From an uncultured Flavobacteriales bacterium (lineage in GTDB: Bacteria > Bacteroidota > Bacteroidia > Palsa-965): 12,379 bases of DNA. Below, one piece after another: positions 6,475 through 12,379 of this stretch. The position numbers and the translations under genes are program-made. The notes beneath the pieces are model-generated. The model did no database searches, was not told the DNA's origin, and worked only from the letters and a program-made list of their open reading frames with translations. Numbering within the stretch: position 1 is the first letter of the stretch; every line of letters starts with the position of its first letter. Location: NCBI GenBank assembly GCA_946478675.1, contig CAMLEF010000106.1:1-12379 (forward strand), in the 5' to 3' direction.

Positions 6475-7750
6475 GAGGAGAAAATTTTTGCGGGCGTAAC
6501 ATATAGAGCAAGCTGCACAAATACAGCAGCGAGGCGACCATGAGCAACACGGCAGCAACCTTCACGATGATCGCGCGGGAACAGGCGCTTCCTGCGACCA
6601 ACAGCAGCAGCCCGGCGTTCCAGGTCCATTGCGTTGCCGCGGCCATCACCGGCGAATACAGGTCACGCGGCATCCACTTGGCCGGCAGACGATATTTCGA
6701 TTTGAGGTCGAGCCAGAGAATGAACGGCAGCGTCTTGAACGTTTGCCCGAGAATAAGCATCACGATAAATCCCGGAAGAAACGTGATGCCGAACAAACGG
6801 GCCGTTCGCAATTGCGCTTCTTCCGAAATGATTCCGCCGGGTAACGCGTTCATCGCATCGAGCAGCAATGGAACGATGAGTATCGCCATCGCAATCAACG
6901 ACTGCCGCATGGATTCGTCTTTCTTCTTGCGCAACGAACCGCGCAGCACGGAACGGACAAAAACGAAGAAAGCGACAACCGCTGCCGCACCAATGACCAG
7001 GTAAATGCCGGCACGCGCATACGAATGCGTCAACAGCACGTCAGCGAGAAATCCGCAAAGCGCCGCGTTCATTAAATAGTACGCGACTTTCACCGGCTTT
7101 GTCGATTGCGTTCCGGAGAGCAGGAACATCGGCAGCAGCTTCGACGCGACGCCCATCACGAGCAGCAGGAACCATCCGGCAAGCCCCAGGTGCGCATGCA
7201 GCGCGAGATAATGCAGCTGGTGTTTCGGCAGAAAAGCAAAACGAAAATTGAAAGCGAGCAACGCACCGATCACCACCGTGGCCAGCAGCCAGAGATGCGC
7301 CGTGCCGATACAATCGAGCGCATCGGTGGCGGTTGCTTTTCGTAACGTGAGCTGCACATTGATCACGTGGGCAATTACGGCCAGCGTTACGAGCACGGCG
7401 CCGGTTTCCATAACAGGTCCCGCGGTAAAATTCCAGAAGGCAATGCCGAGCAGCACCGTTCCGGCAGGCAGCAAAATGCAACAAGCGACCACAAGCGTGT
7501 GGCTGTAAATTTTCTTTTCCGAAAGCACCGGCAGCAATTGGTACAGCGCGCCGAAAATGATCATCGTGCAAAAACCGAGCAGCAGCACATGCGTCAATGC
7601 AAGCAGGTGCGGCTGGAAATAATGTCCGCCCCAATCTTCTGCAGCGCACCCGACGCCCAGCGAAAAGATCACCAGGAAAACCGCTGCGACCAGGAAAAAC
7701 GGCAGCACCAGTTTTTTCCCTGCGACACGTTGCAGAAAAGCTTCATTCAT
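6455..7750 (-). CDS. Polytopic membrane protein, heme-copper-oxidase subunit I/NnrS-like
   Basis: This is a 431-residue integral membrane protein with roughly 12 hydrophobic helices. It resembles the outer reaches of the heme-copper-oxidase subunit I and NnrS groups without being a canonical oxidase. Helix-embedded histidines include His48 and His54 in PHLLALTHVLLLGF, His152 in TAHLWLL, and His185/His187 in LALHAHLGLAGWFLLL. The HAH-L-L-GW motif is shared with many CcoN-like and NnrS-like proteins and could bind heme or metal. The adjacent His-His pair and the active-site helix pattern that supply CuB or FeB ligands in true oxidases and NO reductases are not seen. It starts 11 bases after the DUF1858/DUF2249 gene, in one leftward operon, and overlaps the DUF59 gene. 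A role in nitric-oxide tolerance or in nitrous-oxide respiration is inferred from context only. Confidence 0.8.
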   Translation of the reverse strand: MNEAFLQRVAGKKLVLPFFLVAAVFLVIFSLGVGCAAEDWGGHYFQPHLLALTHVLLLGFCTMIIFGALYQLLPVLSEKKIYSHTLVVACCILLPAGTVLLGIAFWNFTAGPVMETGAVLVTLAVIAHVINVQLTLRKATATDALDCIGTAHLWLLATVVIGALLAFNFRFAFLPKHQLHYLALHAHLGLAGWFLLLVMGVASKLLPMFLLSGTQSTKPVKVAYYLMNAALCGFLADVLLTHSYARAGIYLVIGAAAVVAFFVFVRSVLRGSLRKKKDESMRQSLIAMAILIVPLLLDAMNALPGGIISEEAQLRTARLFGITFLPGFIVMLILGQTFKTLPFILWLDLKSKYRLPAKWMPRDLYSPVMAAATQWTWNAGLLLLVAGSACSRAIIVKVAAVLLMVASLLYLCSLLYMLRPQKFSPLERAEK

Positions 7751-7761
7751 GGCGCGAATAT

Positions 7762-8580
7762 TTACCGCGGAAGATCTTCGGCCCTGCAGATGAGCAGCAG
7801 CACATTTTCTTTACTCCGGCAAGCTGCAATTTCAAAATCGCGTTCCTGCAGCTCGGGCAGCAACAGCAAGGGCATTTTACGATGCACGACGAACAAGCCA
7901 TGATGCTCCGGCAGCCGGTCGAGCTCACCGAGTATCGTTACCATCGGGCCGGGCATTTCCATCCGGCTCACGTCGACGGAATGCAAACGGTCGCTGAAAC
8001 TGTTTTGTAATTGACGAAAAGCCGCTTCGTCGAGGTACGGCTGCGGCTCTTCTTCATTTATCGCGACTGGCTTCGCTGCGGAAATGTAGGTGACGACCGT
8101 ATCGCCGGTGGTTTGCACTTCGTAACGGAATCCTTTTTTCTCCAGCAGGCGCAGCAGCGGCACAGGCTCGAAATCGTTGATCAGCGCGATCACTTCACCC
8201 GGTTTTGCCTTGCGAAGCGTATGCATGATTTTCTCCAGCGGATCTTTATGCGCAGCAAGATCGGCGCGCACATCCAGCGGCGTTGCGAGACGGCGTTGTT
8301 CTTCCGTGAAGATCTCTGCCGTCTTTTCGCTTTTATTTTCCTGCGCAGAAAAATCACCGAGCGGAATTCCGAGGGGCAATAAAGCGAAATAAAAATCATC
8401 GACGGAGCACTTGCCGATGCGTGACGCATCCCGGATCGATACGCGCCCGGCGAGCAGCTTCCGGAGCAGCGGGTTGCGGAGCTTTTCAAAAGCGGGATTG
8501 ACGCTGATGATGGCTTCCAGCGCCTGCGGATATTCTTTCAGCACGGCGGCGATGCGCGTGGCGGGGGTGACGGTGATCAT
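7762..8580 (-). CDS. DUF1858-DUF2249 domain protein
   Basis: This is a soluble protein of 272 residues with no signal or membrane segment. Residues 1-65 match DUF1858 (TPATRIAAVLKEYPQALEAI, then NPAFEKLRNPLLRKLLAGRVS), a small helical domain also found at the front of ScdA/RIC-like nitric-oxide stress proteins. Residues about 102-166 match DUF2249 (LDVRADLAAHKDPLEKIMHTL, PGEVIALINDFEPVPLLRLLEKKGF). The last 65 residues (about 205-268) look like a second, diverged DUF2249-type fold, with similar strand pattern but lacking the NDFEP signature. The biochemical role is unknown; the fold is related to small sulfur-carrier (SirA/TusA-like) domains, and genes of this type recur in denitrification clusters. 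ATG 8580 overlaps the stop of the upstream gene as ATGA, so translation is very likely coupled. The frame extends to 8706, but that part lies within the upstream gene and shows no domain match. Confidence 0.85.
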   Translation of the reverse strand: MITVTPATRIAAVLKEYPQALEAIISVNPAFEKLRNPLLRKLLAGRVSIRDASRIGKCSVDDFYFALLPLGIPLGDFSAQENKSEKTAEIFTEEQRRLATPLDVRADLAAHKDPLEKIMHTLRKAKPGEVIALINDFEPVPLLRLLEKKGFRYEVQTTGDTVVTYISAAKPVAINEEEPQPYLDEAAFRQLQNSFSDRLHSVDVSRMEMPGPMVTILGELDRLPEHHGLFVVHRKMPLLLLPELQERDFEIAACRSKENVLLLICRAEDLPR

Positions 8581-9833
8581 GATTGTATGGGAATTGAAGT
8601 GGAAGCTTCGGCCTGCGCGAGACCACGTTTTCGCTGGGAAAAGGCGAGCAGCGTGGTGCCGCTGAACAACAGCAGCGCGGCGGCGAACAACACGGCAGGC
8701 GCCCATCTCACCGACAGGAATAAAATCCCGGCAAATCCCTGCGCCATGAGCGCGGCTTCATTCAGCAGCACGCCTGCAACAAAAATCCAGAGGCCGGTGC
8801 GTGCGAGGGGACGCGAGAGCTGAATATACCGCTGCACGAAAGCAGTGCCGATGAGGAAGAACGAAGCGAAGCCCAGCATGACCAGGTGCAGGTAACCGAT
8901 GATGACCGGGCGATGGCCGAATACGAATTGATTGAGCACGGGGAATACGGACAGCGCCTGCAGCAGGAGCTTGATGGAAAAAGAGATGAACACGAAAAGG
9001 AAAAGCCATTGCGGCACGCTGCGTTTCTCCCCGCGCTTATGTTCTTTCCGGAAAATGATGAAGAGCATAACAAGCGCCACCAGCTGGACCATTCCTGCAG
9101 TGCCGGCGATGAGGTATACCCACAGCGGCGGCACGATCCAGAGAATCGAAAGCAGGTAGACCGGCACGCACGACCACAACATGAGTTGCAGCGGCAACCG
9201 GAAAACCGTCGTGGCGATTCCCTGCTGTTCACGCATGCGCAGGAAGAGCGCAAAGATCGCGAAGGAGAACCAGCCGTTGTATTGGAAGTGCAGGTACCAG
9301 TAAATGGCGTTGTGATACAACGGGCCGCTGATGAAATGCGTGGCTTTGATGATCGCCAGTCCGTAAGGGCCGAGTGATGATACGGCGAGAAAGATGAGCG
9401 AAGCCCGCAGCGAAAGCACCGACAGCTGCTGCTTCATGTGCTTGGTTCCGCGCCAGAGCACCACGGCGAATGCGTACGTCACGAAAATATACGCGGTAGA
9501 AAAAGCGATGGACACCGCGCCGTATTCTTCGAGCAGGAAGCTCACCAGCATTCCGTAGGAGGTCACCTGGCTGAGCAAAAATAGCGTGCGCAGCGATTTT
9601 TTTTCCAGCTGCTCTTTCGGGAGAAATTGCCCGGCGAGCAACGCAAACAGCGCCATGGAGATCCAGGCTGCAAATGCGAAATGGGAATGCGCATGCAGGA
9701 GGTTCTTAAAATCCACGAACGGTAAAGAGAAGGAAACTTTGTAGCGCAGGAACGCCCCTGCCATTGCCGCAACTGCGAAATTGAACAGCGCCATCCGCAT
9801 CCAACGTGCGACGTGATTGTCTTTCTGATCCAT
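8577..9833 (-). CDS. 12-TM membrane protein, heme-copper-oxidase-like, first gene of the leftward operon
   Basis: This is a 418-residue integral membrane protein with about 12 helices, the topology of heme-copper-oxidase subunit I. Histidines in likely helices are His47, His49 and His51 in LLHAHSHFAFAAW (helix 2), His174 and His182 in YHNAIYWYLHFQYNGWFSF, and His316 in GYLHLVMLGF. As in the third gene of the operon, the paired and spaced histidines expected for a binuclear oxygen- or NO-reducing centre are not all there, so a sensor, heme-binding transporter or assembly role is as likely as catalysis. ATG 9833 (MDQKDNH) is chosen over the TTG at 9854, which lies inside the predicted -7 element. 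It is the promoter-proximal gene, divergent from the nos operon and controlled by its own FNR-type box. I do not recognise a named family with certainty. Confidence 0.78.
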   Translation of the reverse strand: MDQKDNHVARWMRMALFNFAVAAMAGAFLRYKVSFSLPFVDFKNLLHAHSHFAFAAWISMALFALLAGQFLPKEQLEKKSLRTLFLLSQVTSYGMLVSFLLEEYGAVSIAFSTAYIFVTYAFAVVLWRGTKHMKQQLSVLSLRASLIFLAVSSLGPYGLAIIKATHFISGPLYHNAIYWYLHFQYNGWFSFAIFALFLRMREQQGIATTVFRLPLQLMLWSCVPVYLLSILWIVPPLWVYLIAGTAGMVQLVALVMLFIIFRKEHKRGEKRSVPQWLFLFVFISFSIKLLLQALSVFPVLNQFVFGHRPVIIGYLHLVMLGFASFFLIGTAFVQRYIQLSRPLARTGLWIFVAGVLLNEAALMAQGFAGILFLSVRWAPAVLFAAALLLFSGTTLLAFSQRKRGLAQAEASTSIPIQS

Positions 9834-9851
9834 AATTCTTCGCGATTGGGA

Positions 9852-9896
9852 CAAAGTTATCGGTACATCACAGGCTTAATTTATGACTCAAATCAT
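9852..9896 (-). promoter_or_regulatory. FNR/CRP-type box plus -7 element driving the leftward four-gene operon
   Basis: Read on the - strand, the palindrome ATGATTTGAGTCAT lies at 9896-9883. A perfect TAnnTTTG element (TAACTTTG, 9859-9852) follows after 23 bases, one base more than in the other two promoters. The element is followed by TCCC where the others have TACC. The predicted transcript starts near 9846, giving a leader of about a dozen bases before ATG 9833. Confidence 0.65.
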
Positions 9897-9996
9897 GCAA
9901 TCCGATCAGCGTCGCCGAACCCTCCGGCAGCGGCCCTCCGTTCTGCGCCCGAATTGCCGTCACCCTCCCACCTGAACGCCAACAGGTTAACAACCA

Positions 9997-10026
9997 GCCT
10001 TTACAGGAAAAGGCCGCGCCTTTTTT
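9997..10026. terminator. Small terminator-like hairpin with a competing hairpin, upstream of the nos promoter
   Basis: AAAAGGC (10008-10014) pairs with GCCTTTT (10018-10024) around a CGC loop and ends in six T residues (10021-10026), a compact terminator readable in either direction. GCCTTT at 9997-10002 can instead pair with AAAGGC at 10009-10014, so the two stems exclude each other. It lies 16 bases before the nos FNR box and thus upstream of the nos transcription start; it may insulate the nos promoter from readthrough. Confidence 0.5.
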
Positions 10027-10041
10027 CAATCAGCAAATATC

Positions 10042-10085
10042 ATGATTTGCATCATAATTGTGCCCGGAAGGGTGCTGTAACATTG
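10042..10085 (+). promoter_or_regulatory. FNR/CRP-type box plus -7 element driving the nos operon
   Basis: ATGATTTGCATCAT lies at 10042-10055 and the -7 element TAACATTG (one mismatch to TAnnTTTG) at 10078-10085, followed by TACC. The predicted start near 10091 gives a leader of about 20 bases to ATG 10111. A low-oxygen or NO-sensing FNR/DNR-type activator is the expected regulator of nos genes, and the site geometry fits a class II activator. Confidence 0.7.
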
Positions 10086-10110
10086 TACCAGAAATCTAAC
10101 ACATACGACT

Positions 10111-10611
10111 ATGAAAAAGGTTCTTATAACAGCAGGCATTGCTGCAAGCATCATCTTCGCTGCGTCCTGCGGCGGCGACAAGAAAACGGATACGGCTTCC
10201 ACGACCACGCCGGTGACTGAAGACAACACAACAACTCCTCCCGCGGCAGAGAATTCCACCCCGGCAGACGACACCAAGGGTGTGGGAAAATTTACCCATG
10301 TTGAGTTAACAACTCCCATTAATGCGGACATGGTGGGCATCGGCCAGAAAGTTTACGATGTAAAATGTTCTTCCTGCCACAAGCTTACCGACGAGAAGCT
10401 CGTAGGACCGGGCTGGAAAGGTGTCAGCTACCGCCTCAAGCCGGAATGGATCATGTACTTCGTGACCAACACCGACGAAATGCTGAATAAAAATGCCGAA
10501 GCTATGTCGATGCTCGAAGTCTGCCTCGTGCGTATGCCGAACCAAAACCTCAGCGACACTGAAGCGCGCGACGTACTTGAATTTATGCGCAACAACGACG
10601 GTGTCAAATAA
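10111..10611 (+). CDS. Lipoprotein c-type cytochrome of the nos operon, probable electron donor to NosZ
   Basis: The product has 166 residues. A signal peptide ends in the lipobox FAASC with the lipidated Cys20 followed by GGDKK, so the mature protein is anchored on the periplasmic side. A Thr/Pro/Ala/Glu-rich linker (about 25-57) leads to a monoheme cytochrome c domain: CSSCH at 86-90 with His90 as one axial ligand, LVGPGWKGV just after it, and Met142 in CLVRMPNQNLSD as the likely second ligand. A cytochrome c gene placed directly before nosZ is typical of clade II nos clusters, and transfer of electrons to NosZ is the expected role. The gene is 28 bases upstream of nosZ in the same unit and is the first gene after the FNR-type promoter. 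No strong Shine-Dalgarno is seen, as is usual in this phylum. Confidence 0.9.
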   Translation: MKKVLITAGIAASIIFAASCGGDKKTDTASTTTPVTEDNTTTPPAAENSTPADDTKGVGKFTHVELTTPINADMVGIGQKVYDVKCSSCHKLTDEKLVGPGWKGVSYRLKPEWIMYFVTNTDEMLNKNAEAMSMLEVCLVRMPNQNLSDTEARDVLEFMRNNDGVK

Positions 10612-10639
10612 ATTATCCCCACACCAACTCCTCCAGATT

Positions 10640-12379
10640 ATGAAACCTTACAGGATCGTCCCGATCTCCCTGGCTGTCGCTGGAATGGCAACCATGTACT
10701 CCTGCAAGCCCGCCACAACCGAAACGGTGGTACAGGGCGACGCAGCTTCCAAAGTTTACGTAGCCCCCGGCAAATACGATGAATTCTACAACTTCGTTTC
10801 CGGTGGCTTTAACGGCCAGATGTCCGTGGTCGGATTGCCTTCCGGCCGCACGATAAAAATCATTCCCGTCTTTTCGGTTAACCCGGAAAACGGTTACGGC
10901 TACAGCGAAGAGACCAAGCCGATGCTGAACACCTCACACGGTTTCATTCCGTGGGATGATGCGCACCACCCCGAGCTTTCGCAAACGGATGGCGCAGTTG
11001 ACGGCCGCTGGTTGTTCATCAACGCGAACAACACGCCCCGCATCGCACGCATCAACCTGTCGACCTTCCACACCGAAGAGATCATCGAGCTGCCGAACAG
11101 CGCAGGTAACCACAGCTCACCGTTCATTACCATGAACACCGAGTACGTTGTTGCCGGCACCCGCTTCAGCGTTCCGATGGGCGACAACGTGGACGTTCCG
11201 ATCAATACGTACAAGCAGAACTTCCGCGGCACGGTCAGCTTCCTGAGCGTCGACAAGACTTCGGGCAACATGGACATCAAGTTCCAGATCAAATGCCCGG
11301 GCGTCAACTTCGACCTCGCGCACGCCGGCAAAGGCCCTTCGCACGGCTGGATGTTCTTCAGCTGCTACAACACCGAGCAGGCGAACACGCTGTTGGAAGT
11401 AAACGCTTCGCAGCGCGACAAAGACTTCATCATGGCGGTGAACTGGAAAAAAGCGGAAGAATATCTCGCGCAGGGCAAAGGCCATAAAGAAGCTGCGAAC
11501 TACGCGCACAACGTGTACAGTGAAAGCACGCACTCCGCTACTTCTTCCATGATGAAAGAAGTGACGATGCTCGATCCGAAAGAATGCCCCGGCATGATCT
11601 ACTTCATCCCGTGCCCGAAATCTCCGCACGGCTGCGACGTTGATCCTTCCGGTGAATACATCGTCGGCAGCGGCAAGCTCGCAGCGCTGATCCCCGTGTT
11701 CTCTTTCGCTAAAATCCAGAAAGCGATCGAAGCAAAAGATTTCGACGGCGACTACGACGGCATCCCGGTGATCAAATATCAATCGGCGCTGCACGGCGAA
11801 GTTCAGAAGCCCGGCCTCGGACCGCTGCACACCGAATTCGACGGCAACGGTAACGCTTACACTTCGTTCTTCGTCTCTTCCGAGATCGTAAAATGGAGCG
11901 TGAAAGACCTGAAAGTTCTCGACCGCGTACCGACGTATTATTCCATCGGTCACCTTTGCGTTCCCGGTGGTGACAGCCGCAAGCCGTTCGGTAAATACGT
12001 GATCGCTTACAACAAGATCACGAAAGACCGTTACCTGCCGACCGGCCCCGAGCTTTGCCAGAGCGCGCAGCTGTACGATATCTCCGGCGACAAGATGCAG
12101 CTCATCCTCGACTTCCCGACCATCGGCGAACCGCACTATGCGCAGGCTTGTCCCGCAGAGCTCATCCGCAACAACAGCGTGAAGTTCTACAAGCTCGAAG
12201 AGAACAAGAACCCGTACTTCACCAATGGCGAAAAAGAAACCAAGGTGACACGCACCGGCAACCGCATAGACGTTTACATGACCTGTATCCGCTCGCACTT
12301 CACGCCTGACAACATCGAAGGCATCAGGCTCGGTGATGAAGTGTATTTCCACATCACCAACCTCGAGCAGGACTGGGAT
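10640..12379 (+). CDS. nosZ: Nitrous-oxide reductase, clade II (Sec/lipoprotein type), 3' end outside the window
   Basis: The enzyme reduces N2O to N2 in the periplasm. The 580 codons present cover the CuZ beta-propeller and the start of the CuA cupredoxin domain. There is no twin-arginine motif; instead a short hydrophobic segment ends in MYSCKP (Cys22), indicating Sec export and probably a lipid anchor, the hallmark of clade II. Likely CuZ ligands are His109/His110 (DDAHHPELS), His158 (GNHSSPF), His330 (SPHGCDVDPSGEY), His397 (LGPLHTEFDG), His438 (IGHLCVPGG) and His499 (GEPHYAQA). His553 in CIRSHFTPDNI is the probable first CuA ligand; the remaining CuA motif (CxxxCxxxH) should lie just beyond the edge. 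The frame is open throughout. Accessory genes nosD, nosF, nosY and nosL are expected downstream but cannot be seen. ATG 10640 is chosen because it begins the signal sequence. Confidence 0.97.
   Translation, partial: MKPYRIVPISLAVAGMATMYSCKPATTETVVQGDAASKVYVAPGKYDEFYNFVSGGFNGQMSVVGLPSGRTIKIIPVFSVNPENGYGYSEETKPMLNTSHGFIPWDDAHHPELSQTDGAVDGRWLFINANNTPRIARINLSTFHTEEIIELPNSAGNHSSPFITMNTEYVVAGTRFSVPMGDNVDVPINTYKQNFRGTVSFLSVDKTSGNMDIKFQIKCPGVNFDLAHAGKGPSHGWMFFSCYNTEQANTLLEVNASQRDKDFIMAVNWKKAEEYLAQGKGHKEAANYAHNVYSESTHSATSSMMKEVTMLDPKECPGMIYFIPCPKSPHGCDVDPSGEYIVGSGKLAALIPVFSFAKIQKAIEAKDFDGDYDGIPVIKYQSALHGEVQKPGLGPLHTEFDGNGNAYTSFFVSSEIVKWSVKDLKVLDRVPTYYSIGHLCVPGGDSRKPFGKYVIAYNKITKDRYLPTGPELCQSAQLYDISGDKMQLILDFPTIGEPHYAQACPAELIRNNSVKFYKLEENKNPYFTNGEKETKVTRTGNRIDVYMTCIRSHFTPDNIEGIRLGDEVYFHITNLEQDWD

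Noticed and set aside
6065..6499. Rightward ORF starting at the palindrome upstream of nrdJ
   Set aside because: Most of it is antisense to the DUF59 gene, and its translation has no family features.
11117..12352. Open frame of 411 codons on the - strand opposite nosZ
   Set aside because: It is antisense to conserved nosZ; the Val/Phe/Arg/Asp-rich translation has no recognisable motif and mirrors the strong C-ending codon use of nosZ.
1..12379. CRISPR arrays, tRNA or rRNA genes, insertion sequences
   Set aside because: I saw no regularly spaced direct repeats, no tRNA cloverleaf, no rRNA segments, and no transposase motif or terminal inverted repeats.

Overview
The window looks like a chromosomal segment from a facultatively anaerobic member of the Bacteroidota, with moderately high GC (estimated by eye). 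The evidence is a Sec/lipoprotein-type (clade II) nitrous-oxide reductase of the Bacteroidota style, a cobalamin-dependent class II ribonucleotide reductase, promoters with the Bacteroidota TAnnTTTG -7 element, few Shine-Dalgarno sequences, and small-protein families typical of that phylum.

Layout from left to right. Complement 1-374 is a partial hotdog acyl-CoA thioesterase, preceded on the same strand by a Cox15/CtaA-type heme A synthase (complement 475-1578). Divergent from it, 1741-3167 holds a small Cys-rich exported protein and an outer-membrane beta-barrel protein with a CxxC motif and a His/Met-rich loop, closed by a strong terminator. A 234-bp gap follows, bounded by two look-alike terminator hairpins, and then class II ribonucleotide reductase nrdJ (complement 3402-5963). 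A tight four-gene leftward operon runs from 9833 to 6166: a 12-TM heme-copper-oxidase-like protein, a DUF1858-DUF2249 protein, a second oxidase/NnrS-like membrane protein and a DUF59 iron-sulfur assembly-like protein. Divergent from that, the nos operon starts at 10111 with a lipoprotein cytochrome c, followed by nosZ, which runs off the window end at 12379 with about 580 codons present.

The main unifying observation is regulatory. Three transcription units (the Cys-rich/beta-barrel pair, the four-gene membrane/DUF operon and the nos operon) each carry an ATGA-N6-TCAT palindrome of FNR/CRP type. In each, a TAnnTTTG-like -7 element sits 22 or 23 bases downstream of the palindrome. This is the geometry of a class II activator site centred near -42. 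It suggests one low-oxygen or nitrogen-oxide regulon in which NosZ and its electron donor are co-expressed with a putative metal-handling pair (copper is the obvious candidate, as NosZ needs many copper atoms) and with a putative nitric-oxide-related membrane/Fe-S module. The functional links are inference; the shared promoter architecture is visible in the sequence.
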